Part shown: positions 7,997 to 16,344 of the stretch, piece by piece | Position numbering within the stretch: position 1 is the first letter of the stretch | Layout: every line of letters begins with the position of its first letter | Source: Oscillospiraceae bacterium | GTDB taxonomy: Bacteria; Bacillota; Clostridia; Oscillospirales; Ruminococcaceae | NCBI GenBank assembly: GCA_020024475.1 | Contig: JAHHTS010000013.1 | Location: 1-39,532 of the forward strand | DNA length: 39,532 nt | Direction of reading: 5' to 3' | Notes under the pieces: model-generated | What the model was told of the DNA's origin: nothing | Database searches by the model: none | The model's input: only the letters and a program-made list of their open reading frames with translations | Made by a program: the position numbers and the translations under genes

Positions 7997-9245
7997 AAAA
8001 AGCCGTGTTAAAACACGGCTTTTTCTTATACATTTTTAATCTCATATAATGTTTATGTAATATTGACAAAATTATATATTCAAAAACTGCACATAATGCA
8101 AGAGCTACAAAAATAATTTTATAATCCAAAACAGGTTTGTATGTTTGCATAATATCACCACAAAAACTATAAGCAAAAACATCTGGCAAATAACCTATGA
8201 CACTTATAACACCGCTAGCAGTATCAGTATATTTTTGTGGAATATTAACTTGTGACATGGTTTCAAATACCACGCTTTTAAGAGCACCATTAAGTATAAG
8301 GAATATTGCGCATATAATTATGATTATCTAAACATACTCTCTCCCACACGGAGAAAGAATAAATAAAACAACCATTACTGCACATAGTATCATTACATAC
8401 GAAATAAATTTGCTTGGAGAGCCTATAACAGACACAAGCTTACCACCAGAAATATAACCTATATTAGCAATACCACTAACACAGATTATCTTAATTGTTA
8501 CAACTTCTGAATCTGATAGTACTATTATATCTGTAAAAAATGATGTAAATCTTCTAATAAAATCGTCTATTGTTTGACAACACAACAATGTAAGACCTAT
8601 TAGCCATATGCCTTTAAGCTTTATAACGTACCGAATTCCTTCTAAAATATATTTAAATTTGGTTTTTTTGATGAGGGCTGTGAAGGCATAAATAAAAAAA
8701 CAAGAATTGATACAATAATAAGTGAAATTGAATAAAACACCAAAATTGACACAAAATTTTCTCCCGTAAAATTAAAAAATAGCAATGCAGATGTTGATAC
8801 CATATGCCCCATAACACATTGTTTCTTTTAAACTGAATAATTGACTTTGATATTCTTCATCGACTAAAGCTTTAACTGCTTTTATCATAGCCGATAAAAA
8901 TCCTAATATTGTAGTAAATTATCAAACTATATAAACCCAAACCATCACAGAATAGGATGGATGAGTAGCACTATAAAGACCAGCTAAACCTGTTGTACCT
9001 AAAGAAAATATGAATAATTTTTTGTATCAAAGCTATCAGCTATAACCCCTCCAAAGATATAAGCATGTATGTTGAAAATTCCATGAATTCCAATTAAATT
9101 GCTCATTTATATATGTGTAAAACCGTAAGCTTCTCTCATACTTTCATAATATGTACTTTGCAAATATGGAAGCACATGCATCAGGCTATTTGCCTAGCAT
9201 ATTATAAAATAGCCTCTTAAAACTCTATAATTAAATCTATTTTTA
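7989..9245 (-). pseudogene. decayed major facilitator superfamily transporter
   Basis: Translating the minus strand from about 9240 down to 8000 gives, in pieces across more than one frame, a recognisable 12-helix MFS permease. The N-terminal part contains the cytoplasmic-loop sequence GGVIADSFD. The middle contains IKAVKALVDEEYQSQLF. The C-terminal half is readable as two open pieces in one frame, interrupted by a TAG at 8328-8330. Further stops and frame changes lie between about 8700 and 9150. No intact start region or ribosome-binding site remains. The substrate cannot be told. It lies between the YkvA-like gene and the glycan operon, and both borders are approximate. Confidence 0.8.
7997..8026 (+). 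terminator. terminator after the YkvA-like gene
   Basis: Hairpin AAAAAGCCGTGTT / AACACGGCTTTTT with a one-base loop and a T-run on the plus strand, starting right at the stop codon of the DUF1232 gene. Confidence 0.9.
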
Positions 9246-9359
9246 ACACATTTCCTATAATACTTTTGATTTAATTTTTCAACACAAAATTATATTTTAT
9301 GTTATTAAAATATCAAAAATTTTAATAGTAAAAAGCCATATATAAATTTATAATAAAAA

Positions 9360-9380
9360 ATGGTGTAGAAACTACACCAT
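9360..9380 (-). terminator. terminator of the glycan operon / DUF1904 gene
   Basis: Hairpin ATGGTGTAG / CTACACCAT with a three-base loop, followed on the minus strand by a run of six T. It begins just after the DUF1904 stop. No terminator is seen between the SGNH gene and DUF1904, so this may end the whole operon. Confidence 0.85.
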
Positions 9381-9386
9381 ATAATA

Positions 9387-9713
9387 TTAAAAATGCTGAC
9401 CTTCCTCATAATAAGCTTTCTCTTCAAATATATGAAAACTTATCTGACTTCCAGGATAACCTAATTTTTTAAAATATTCATTTAAACATAATGCAACTTC
9501 ATCTTGAATGTTCTGAGTACGACTAAACCACCAAACCTGAACGACCGGCCAATGTTTTATTTCACCAGATTCATCAAAAAATTTTGATTGAACATAATCA
9601 AATACAAACCAATCAGATGGACAATCACAAATTTTTCCAAGTTTTTTACAGCAATCCAAACTAAGTTGCTTAACTTCATTTTCGTTAATACCTTTCACAA
9701 TAATATGTGGCAT
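9387..9713 (-). CDS. DUF1904 family protein
   Basis: Soluble protein of 108 residues that I match to DUF1904 (PF08921), a tautomerase-like small fold without an assigned function. Visible family-like features are the MPHIIVKGI start (so Pro2 is present, as in tautomerases), the conserved VVQVWWFSR strand and the C-terminal SFHIFEEKAYYEEG. A clear AAAGGAG site precedes the ATG. It starts 39 bases after the SGNH gene with no terminator between, so read-through from the glycan operon is likely, although nothing links its function to glycans. Confidence 0.75.
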   Translation of the reverse strand: MPHIIVKGINENEVKQLSLDCCKKLGKICDCPSDWFVFDYVQSKFFDESGEIKHWPVVQVWWFSRTQNIQDEVALCLNEYFKKLGYPGSQISFHIFEEKAYYEEGQHF

Positions 9714-9752
9714 AATTTACTCCTTTTATATACAAACTGTAATATTTTGTGC

Positions 9753-10838
9753 TTATTTTACGTTTTTGGACAATTTTAATACTTTATAAATGGATGCCTC
9801 TCGCATATGATAACCATCCATAAAATCCCTATTAGTTAATCCAACAGCATCAGGATCATAGGAGCCATATAATTTTATATCATATTTTTCGGCGATAGCT
9901 TTTAGATAGTCTTCAACTTCAAATAAACAATGATACTTTTCAACATTTTCTTCGGCTGCCCAATATATATAATGATGATAGGATGGCAGAAAAAAAATAA
10001 CCTCTATCCCCTTATTTTGAAGATATATAATAAAATCTTCAAAAAGTTTCGTATAGTACGGGCTAAGTTTGTCAAAGTCAGCCATTCTAAGCAAATCAGT
10101 ATTAGCTGCTGTTAGCGCGGCATAGTCAGCCTCTTCTTGTGGACGCGTTCTCATATTTTTATCGTAGATTATAGCGCCATTAGGTGTTTTTACTATATCA
10201 TCTTGATCAAAAACTTGCTCACCGTCAACAATTTGTGGCTGTAAATCTGCATTTTTACTAATTTTATAATATTTTATACTTGATTGGAAATAACTTGGCT
10301 CTAATAAAGCTTTATATTTTTTATATGGGTCTTCTTTTACATAGTCATCTACTGTATAGCCCAATTCTTCAACAATAAATTCGTAAAATAGCTTTTTATT
10401 ACTTCTATCATCTATACTTTCCTTGCTTTCGCTAAATATCCAAGGATCAATACCAAGAATCATAATTTCAGGTTCTTTTTTCTCTTTTGCAAATATATAG
10501 TAGCTTGTGTAGAAGTCATATACATCAGCACCAACATTTGAAGCATTATAGAATGTTTTACCAGGTAGTATTGATGATTTTATTTGCAAGCTTCTGGATG
10601 AGCCATTTACAATTACTTGAGGTGCATAATCAACTTCTCTCGCATATATCTCATTAAGCTCTCTACCGTCTAGTCTTTGATAACCATTGATATATTCGCC
10701 TTTAAGCATATGCTCAACTGCCAACCTTTCATATCCTGCACCCCAAAAAAGACCTGATGGATCTATTCTATATGAAACATAAATCATCGCACAAAGCAAA
10801 GGCAAAAATAATAAAAGTTTTCTAATTAACTTAATCAT
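9753..10838 (-). CDS. SGNH/AlgX-DltD-like partner of the MBOAT acyltransferase
   Basis: 361-residue protein with one N-terminal membrane helix (about 5-25) and a large domain expected outside the cell. It contains an SGNH-hydrolase block I-like motif, VNGSSRS (about residue 77), and a C-terminal D-G-Y-H (about 340) that fits the Asp/His pair of block V. Its partner is the MBOAT gene 12 bases upstream; such pairs (DltB-DltD, AlgI-AlgJ/X, PatA-PatB) pass an acyl group across the membrane and attach it to an extracellular polymer. By this analogy it would complete O-acylation of the glycan made by this operon. The start has an AAAGGGGG site. Acyl group and acceptor are unknown. Confidence 0.75.
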   Translation of the reverse strand: MIKLIRKLLLFLPLLCAMIYVSYRIDPSGLFWGAGYERLAVEHMLKGEYINGYQRLDGRELNEIYAREVDYAPQVIVNGSSRSLQIKSSILPGKTFYNASNVGADVYDFYTSYYIFAKEKKEPEIMILGIDPWIFSESKESIDDRSNKKLFYEFIVEELGYTVDDYVKEDPYKKYKALLEPSYFQSSIKYYKISKNADLQPQIVDGEQVFDQDDIVKTPNGAIIYDKNMRTRPQEEADYAALTAANTDLLRMADFDKLSPYYTKLFEDFIIYLQNKGIEVIFFLPSYHHYIYWAAEENVEKYHCLFEVEDYLKAIAEKYDIKLYGSYDPDAVGLTNRDFMDGYHMREASIYKVLKLSKNVK

Positions 10839-10850
10839 AAAATGCCCCCT

Positions 10851-12290
10851 TTAAAATTGAAAGTAGATGAATTGACTCTTTCCGAAATATCCAAAAAATA
10901 TTATTAATATTATAATCGCATAATAGAAAGCCCATCTTAGTAGCCATATCGAATTATTTATACGATTTGTTAATTCTGATTTTCCTTCCCATAGCTCTAT
11001 AATAAACATAAAAGCAATACAAATAAATATAACTATACCATTATTAGCATAGAATCTTATGTCTTTCATTGCACTTACAAAATATCCATTAACAAACCAT
11101 AAGGACAAATCAGAAAATAAATTATTAACTATATAAAGTGCATCTTTAATGTTATTCGCTCTAAAAAATATCCATGTGAAATCTATCATTATAAATGTAC
11201 AAATAGCTTTTAGTACACATATAATTGGATTTTCACTTCTTGTTTTTCCTATCTTGTTATAAAAAAATCTATTGATTATATTTAAAAGGCCATTTATGAG
11301 TCCCCAAATAACAAATGTTATAGATGCACCATGCCATAGTCCGCTTACAAGAAATGTTATAAGCATGTTTATATATGTTCTTTTTTCACCTTTTCTTGAC
11401 CCGCCTAAAGGTATATAAACATAATCCATGAACCATCCAGATAATGAAATATGCCATCGACGCCAAAAATCAGATATGCTCTGTGCAAAATATGGATGAT
11501 TGAAATTTCTCATAAGTTTATATCCCATTACATTTGCAGCACCAATAGCTATATCTGAATAACCTGAAAAATCACAGTATATTTGGAAAGCAAACAATAT
11601 TGTTGCCATTAGTAGTTGTATCCCAGTAAATCTTGTAACATCATTATAGACGATATTTACAATTAATGCTGCTCCATCTGAAATAACAAGTTTTTTAAAG
11701 AATCCCCATGCCATAAGAACAAGGCCATCAGTTACTCGGTTATATTCAAATTTATATGTTTGATGAAGTTGGGGCAAAAAGTTACTACTACGCTCAATAG
11801 GTCCAGCGACAAGTTGTGGAAAGAAACTTACGAACAGTGCATATGTAAGAAAATTATGCTCTCTTTCTACTTTTCCTTTATATACATCAATTGTATATCC
11901 AAGAGATTGAAAAGTATAAAAAGAAATGCCAACAACTGCAAGCATATTATTGTTTTTACTGATACTAAGATTAGGGAAAAACAAGAGTATTGTTTCAATA
12001 AAAAAATTAAAATATTTAAAATAAAATAAAATTACTATATTAAGTAAAATATTAACTGTTAAATACAACTTTTTCTTTTTTTGTGTATCGGCTTTATCAA
12101 TTAAAACAGCACAATAAAAAGTAGTAATTGTGCTAAATAATATCAACAACGCATATACTGGTTGCCATGACATATAGAAATAATAACTGGCAATAAGTAA
12201 CCAGTGGTTTTTAAATTTTTTCGGAATAGCAAAATATACAATTACTACTATCGGAAAAAATATTAAAAAGCTGACAGAGTTAAAAAGCAT
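10851..12290 (-). CDS. MBOAT family O-acyltransferase, AlgI-like
   Basis: Polytopic membrane enzyme of 479 residues with about eleven hydrophobic segments. It carries the AlgI/DltB-type signature blocks: VVGISFYTFQSLGYTIDVY (about 119-137), LVAGPIERS, the cytoplasmic loop FNHPYFAQSISDFWRRWHIS with its conserved His, and LVSGLWHGAS with the family's catalytic His. MBOAT proteins of this branch move an acyl group, usually acetyl, to the outer face for polymer modification. AGGAAG lies before the start. It is flanked by DUF2304 (33-base gap) and by the SGNH partner (12-base gap), within the L-FucNAc operon. Confidence 0.92.
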   Translation of the reverse strand: MLFNSVSFLIFFPIVVIVYFAIPKKFKNHWLLIASYYFYMSWQPVYALLILFSTITTFYCAVLIDKADTQKKKKLYLTVNILLNIVILFYFKYFNFFIETILLFFPNLSISKNNNMLAVVGISFYTFQSLGYTIDVYKGKVEREHNFLTYALFVSFFPQLVAGPIERSSNFLPQLHQTYKFEYNRVTDGLVLMAWGFFKKLVISDGAALIVNIVYNDVTRFTGIQLLMATILFAFQIYCDFSGYSDIAIGAANVMGYKLMRNFNHPYFAQSISDFWRRWHISLSGWFMDYVYIPLGGSRKGEKRTYINMLITFLVSGLWHGASITFVIWGLINGLLNIINRFFYNKIGKTRSENPIICVLKAICTFIMIDFTWIFFRANNIKDALYIVNNLFSDLSLWFVNGYFVSAMKDIRFYANNGIVIFICIAFMFIIELWEGKSELTNRINNSIWLLRWAFYYAIIILIIFFGYFGKSQFIYFQF

Positions 12291-12323
12291 CTCTACTTCC
12301 TTTCAGATAATATAGAAATAAAC

Positions 12324-12710
12324 CTATCTTTTGTTCATTTTTTCTTCAAGCTCTCTTATTCTTTTTTCAAGCAAGGCATTTGATTGTGCGAGTCGCTTAA
12401 TTTTCTTTGAGAAGCCAGAAATAACCGCTGACAAAGAAAGCATGATAAGCAAAATAAATATAATCTGTGTGAGGAATATAAAGTTAACAGGATTTATAAC
12501 TCCTATTATATCACCTAGAACATAAACGATATATGGAAAAAGAGCAAACAAAATCATTGTTATACTGAAAGCTAACCATATAATTGAATATTTAACTTCA
12601 ATTTTTCCTTTTTTTATAAGCCATACAATCATACTAAAAAGTACGAATGAACCAACTATAAGCAGGTGCTGCAATGTAAAATTATTCTTAATAAATTCTA
12701 TAATAAACAT
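12324..12710 (-). CDS. DUF2304 small membrane protein
   Basis: 128-residue protein of the DUF2304 (PF10066) type with three hydrophobic helices (about 13-32, 38-62, 72-100) and a charged, coiled-coil-like C-terminus rich in Lys, Arg and Glu (about 103-128). Genes of this family commonly follow a dolichol-phosphate-mannose-synthase-like GT2, as here, where the upstream GT2 ends 2 bases before this start. The GT2 has no membrane helices of its own, so this protein may anchor it in the way DPM3 anchors DPM1; that role is inference from context. Confidence 0.8.
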   Translation of the reverse strand: MFIIEFIKNNFTLQHLLIVGSFVLFSMIVWLIKKGKIEVKYSIIWLAFSITMILFALFPYIVYVLGDIIGVINPVNFIFLTQIIFILLIMLSLSAVISGFSKKIKRLAQSNALLEKRIRELEEKMNKR

Positions 12711-12712
12711 AA

Positions 12713-13420
12713 TTATTTACCTGCTTTCTTTGTTATTGATATTCGGTCTACAATCAAGGCAAGACAAACTTTAATCATGTAATACGCACTTTTAAAACTT
12801 CGTATACTTGACACTCCACCATGTCTTTCTTCCATAATAACAGGCACTTCACCTACATTAAATCCATTCATAACACATTTCATAATTGCTTCTGGCTCTG
12901 GATAGTCATCTGCATAATTATCAGCAAAATAATCTATGAGCTTTCGATTACAAGCACGGTATCCACTTGTAACATCATAAACTTTTTTGCCTGTTAGAAT
13001 TTTTATCAGGAAAGAAATTATATTGATTCCAAGCCTACGCATAAAGGAGGATTGAAATCCTTCTTTTTTTATAAATCTTGAACCAATAGCCATATCAACT
13101 ATGCCGTCAATAACTGGTCTGCATACATCAGCAAGATACTTTGGATCATGCTGCCCATCACCATCCATTTGAACGGCAATGTCATAATCATTTTGCTTTG
13201 CATACAAATAACCTGCCTGCACGCCACCACCTATACCTAGGTTAACAGGATTTGAAATATAATTCATTTTATTATCGTGAAGTATTTTTTCACTATTATC
13301 GGTTGAGCAGTCATTTATAATAAGATAGTCAGCAAAAGGGGCTTTATCTTTCAAATTTTCAACTACTCTTTCTATGCTTTCCTGCTCGTTATAACATGGA
13401 ATTATAACCAGTATTTTCAA
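12713..13420 (-). CDS. GT2 glycosyltransferase, polyprenyl-phosphate sugar synthase-like
   Basis: Soluble GT-A fold enzyme of about 235 residues. It begins ILVIIPCYNEQESIERVV, has a nucleotide-binding D at about residue 43 and the metal site in QMDGDGQHDPKYL (about 85-97). This resembles bacterial DPM1-like enzymes that load a sugar onto polyprenyl phosphate. I choose the TTG at 13418-13420 as start because a perfect GGAGG lies eight bases before it. The ATG five codons upstream (13433-13435) would contain that site and has no good site of its own. There is no C-terminal membrane region; the next gene, DUF2304, may supply it. Donor sugar unknown. Confidence 0.85.
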   Translation of the reverse strand: MKILVIIPCYNEQESIERVVENLKDKAPFADYLIINDCSTDNSEKILHDNKMNYISNPVNLGIGGGVQAGYLYAKQNDYDIAVQMDGDGQHDPKYLADVCRPVIDGIVDMAIGSRFIKKEGFQSSFMRRLGINIISFLIKILTGKKVYDVTSGYRACNRKLIDYFADNYADDYPEPEAIMKCVMNGFNVGEVPVIMEERHGGVSSIRSFKSAYYMIKVCLALIVDRISITKKAGK

Positions 13421-13436
13421 GAGAATTTCCTCCATT

Positions 13437-14657
13437 TTAATCTAAAATAAAATCTATAAGTTGTTTTAATACTTTATCTCTACTATGATTTTCAAAATGA
13501 TAATTTCTTGCATTCATGCCCAATATATTTCTATCTTGTTTTGGCATATTATAAAGTTTTAATATGTTTTCATATAGTGTTTTGCTATCACCACTAGGAG
13601 CAGTGAATCCGGCATTTGCCTTTTCAATTACAAAACTGCCTTCCCCATCTATACAGGTAAGTATTGGTTTGCCTCCTGCCATATAACTGGTTATTTTTGC
13701 TGGAATTGTGAGACCTAAATCATCACTCTTAGCTAATGGTGCAAAAAGGGCATCAGCTAAAGTATGGTATATTGGCATATCTGTAACAGGTTTTGAACCA
13801 ATAAAATCAAAATATTCATCAACCTGTTTGTAATGCACATATTTTTCTATCTGTGTTTTTGACATACCGTCACCAACAATAATAAATTTTATATCTTTTA
13901 TGCCATCATTTTTCAGTAATGCCGCTGCGTCCACTGCTACTTCAAGATTTTGTGCGGGGCTGATATTACCAGCATATACAATTTTAAAATAGTTCTTATA
14001 CTTTTCACTCAACTTTTCATCTACAATATCTTGTTCGTAAAACTTTTCGCAATATTGCGGAATCGTTGCAATTTTTTCTTTTTCCTTACCAGTTATTTTT
14101 TGTAAGGTATTATTCAAAGATGGTGACATTGCAATTAACTTATCACATTTTTTATAATGCCAATGGCTTGTACTCCTAACAAGAAAACGCAAAAATTTAT
14201 TTTTAATATTAAGTACTGAATAAAGATTTTCAGGCCATAAGTCCAATACATATGTTGTCAAAGTAACTTTTTTCAATTTTGAATACACTACGGCGGGAAA
14301 AATCATATATACAGGGCTGGTTTCATAACAGAAAACAGCATCATATTTTTTATGTAAAAAAGAAAGTACTTTGAACGAAGCAAAAAAAGGATAGGAAATG
14401 TAATTTAAAAATATTCTAATATTAGTGTTATCTTTACGAGCAATTTCCCATGTTCTATAAACATTCACACCATTAAAATTCTGTTTTTTGTTTTTAAACC
14501 ACCCATAACCTTTGGGAATAACACCATTCGGATAGTTAGGTATTCCACATATAATATCCACATCAATATCATTCTCAACAAAACCTGTGGCTATATCACT
14601 TATTCTGAAATTTTCAGGCCAAAAATGTTGGCTTATGATTAAAACTTTCTTTTTCAA
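13437..14657 (-). CDS. WbuB-like GT4 glycosyltransferase
   Basis: 406-residue GT-B fold glycosyltransferase of the group 1 (GT4) family. The N-terminal half starts VLIISQHFWPENFRISDIA, characteristic of WbuB-type enzymes, which in O-antigen and capsule clusters are associated with transfer of N-acetyl-L-fucosamine. The C-terminal half has the donor-binding Rossmann domain with VYAGNISPAQNLE (about 228) and the GGKPILTCIDGEG region near residue 330. It starts with TTG, seven bases after an AAGGAA site; no ATG is available nearby. Since the operon makes the precursor UDP-L-FucNAc, this is the best candidate for its transferase. Acceptor unknown. Confidence 0.85.
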   Translation of the reverse strand: MKKKVLIISQHFWPENFRISDIATGFVENDIDVDIICGIPNYPNGVIPKGYGWFKNKKQNFNGVNVYRTWEIARKDNTNIRIFLNYISYPFFASFKVLSFLHKKYDAVFCYETSPVYMIFPAVVYSKLKKVTLTTYVLDLWPENLYSVLNIKNKFLRFLVRSTSHWHYKKCDKLIAMSPSLNNTLQKITGKEKEKIATIPQYCEKFYEQDIVDEKLSEKYKNYFKIVYAGNISPAQNLEVAVDAAALLKNDGIKDIKFIIVGDGMSKTQIEKYVHYKQVDEYFDFIGSKPVTDMPIYHTLADALFAPLAKSDDLGLTIPAKITSYMAGGKPILTCIDGEGSFVIEKANAGFTAPSGDSKTLYENILKLYNMPKQDRNILGMNARNYHFENHSRDKVLKQLIDFILD

Positions 14658-14678
14658 ATCAACATTCCTTAATTTATA

Positions 14679-15821
14679 TTAATATTTTCTCCACACCATT
14701 TTATTAACAATCCCGGTGTAACTTTGAATAATCTTAACTACTTTTGTTGATACATTTTCTTCTATATAATTTGGTACAGGTATGCCATAATCTTCATTTT
14801 GATTCATTGAAACAGCTGTATCAACTGCTTGTAAAACCTGCTCAGTTGTAATTCCTGCAAGAATAAAATTTCCCTTATCCATAGCTTCTGGTCTTTCAGT
14901 TGAAGTACGAATACATACTGCAGGAAACGGATTTCCGACTGATAAAAAGAAGCTACTTTCTTCTGGAAGAGTTCCACTGTCAGACACCACCGCAAAAGCA
15001 TTCATTTGCAAATTATTATAATCGTGGAAACCTAAAGGTTTATTTTGAATAACTCTATTATCAAAAACAAAATTTCTTTGCTTTATAAATTTAGCACTTC
15101 TTGGATGACATGAATAAAGTATTGGCATATCATATTTTTCCGCCAAAGCGTTTACTGCATTCATTAAATTAAAGAAATTTGTTTCTGTATCAATATTTTC
15201 TTCTCTATGTGCTGAAAGAAGAATATATTTTCCTTTTTCAAGTCCAAGTTTTTCTAAAACTTTTGAAGACTTAATCTGCTCAAGATTTTCATGTAAAACT
15301 TCTGCCATAGGGCTACCTGTAACATAAGTTCTTTCTTTAGCTGTACCTTCTGCGTTGAGATATCTTCTAGCATGCTCAGAATAACAAAGATTTACATCCG
15401 AAATATGGTCAACAATCCTACGATTTGTTTCTTCAGGAAGACATTCGTCAAAACATCTGTTTCCAGCTTCCATATGAAAAATAGGTATATGGAGTCTTTT
15501 AGCACTAATTGCAGATAGACATGAATTTGTATCCCCAAGAACGAGCAAAGCATCTGGCTTTTGTTCTAACATAAGTTTATATGACTTTGCTATTATGTTA
15601 CCAATAGTTTCGCCTAAATCACCACCTACTGCATCTAAATAGAAGTCTGGCACACGAAGACCCAAGTCATCAAAAAACACCTGATTCAACTCATAATCAT
15701 AGTTTTGACCAGTATGAACAAGTATTTGGTCGAAATATTTATCACATTTTTTAATAGTTGCAGCAAGACGGATAATTTCAGGTCTTGTGCCGATAATTGT
15801 CATTAGTCTGAGTTTACTCAT
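14679..15821 (-). CDS. capG: UDP-sugar 2-epimerase, non-hydrolysing, CapG/FnlC type
   Basis: 380-residue enzyme of the WecB family. In the CapE-CapF-CapG route it performs C2 epimerisation, the last step, giving UDP-N-acetyl-L-fucosamine. Motifs visible are GTRPEIIRLA (about 10-19), HTGQNYDYELN, VLGDTNSCLSA, HMEAGNRCFDE and SDSGTLPEES near residue 295. The ATG at 15819-15821 is chosen because GGGAG stands nine bases before it; an in-frame extension to 15881 lacks such a site. The gene overlaps the upstream acyltransferase gene by 8 bases, indicating translational coupling. A plain WecB (UDP-ManNAc-forming) role is possible but fits the neighbours less well. Confidence 0.9.
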   Translation of the reverse strand: MSKLRLMTIIGTRPEIIRLAATIKKCDKYFDQILVHTGQNYDYELNQVFFDDLGLRVPDFYLDAVGGDLGETIGNIIAKSYKLMLEQKPDALLVLGDTNSCLSAISAKRLHIPIFHMEAGNRCFDECLPEETNRRIVDHISDVNLCYSEHARRYLNAEGTAKERTYVTGSPMAEVLHENLEQIKSSKVLEKLGLEKGKYILLSAHREENIDTETNFFNLMNAVNALAEKYDMPILYSCHPRSAKFIKQRNFVFDNRVIQNKPLGFHDYNNLQMNAFAVVSDSGTLPEESSFFLSVGNPFPAVCIRTSTERPEAMDKGNFILAGITTEQVLQAVDTAVSMNQNEDYGIPVPNYIEENVSTKVVKIIQSYTGIVNKMVWRKY

Positions 15822-16344
15822 TTTGAATCTCCCGTTTGAAAGTATTATTAAATATAGTCTGGCCTGCCTCAATTTTGGCAAAAGGAGGTATTCGATTATG
15901 TGCTTTTATTGTACTATTCATACAAAGATGCACACCCTTTTCTATAACTACATCGTGATCAATAACTGCCCCAAAATTAACTATACATCCAGTCTTAATC
16001 ACTGCTGTTGTGTTAACAACTGCATTAGGCAATATGACACAACCTTCGCCAATTTCAGTATTTCTGCCTATATAAGCAGATGGATGAATTATTTTAGCTA
16101 TTTTAGCACCATTTGAGCGCATCATATTCATCCATTCTATTCTCAAGTTGTTATTTCCAAATGCAGGATAAAACTGTGTGTCATTGTTAATAAATTTTTT
16201 AAATTCTACACATTTCCCTAAAACTTTTTTGTCAATTATATTATCATCTAAGAAAATAATATCATCAAAAAGTTTTGCAGAGATTACAACATCCTCTACA
16301 GTTCTTCCCAATCCACCAAACCCAAGAATAACTAATTTTTTCAT
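15814..16344 (-). CDS. NeuD/PglD-like sugar acyltransferase
   Basis: 176-residue protein with an N-terminal PglD_N-type Rossmann segment (KLVILGFGGLGRTVEDVV) and a left-handed beta-helix formed by hexapeptide repeats from about residue 85. The stretch FGAVIDHDVVIEKGVHL contains the His-Asp pair used as catalytic base in PglD/NeuD relatives. It is shorter than the usual 200-220 residues; the last helix coils look reduced. It overlaps capF by 4 bases (ATGA) and capG by 8, so it sits inside the L-FucNAc biosynthesis block. That pathway starts from an already N-acetylated sugar, so an O-acetylation or a second sugar is more likely its target. Confidence 0.8.
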   Translation of the reverse strand: MKKLVILGFGGLGRTVEDVVISAKLFDDIIFLDDNIIDKKVLGKCVEFKKFINNDTQFYPAFGNNNLRIEWMNMMRSNGAKIAKIIHPSAYIGRNTEIGEGCVILPNAVVNTTAVIKTGCIVNFGAVIDHDVVIEKGVHLCMNSTIKAHNRIPPFAKIEAGQTIFNNTFKREIQNE

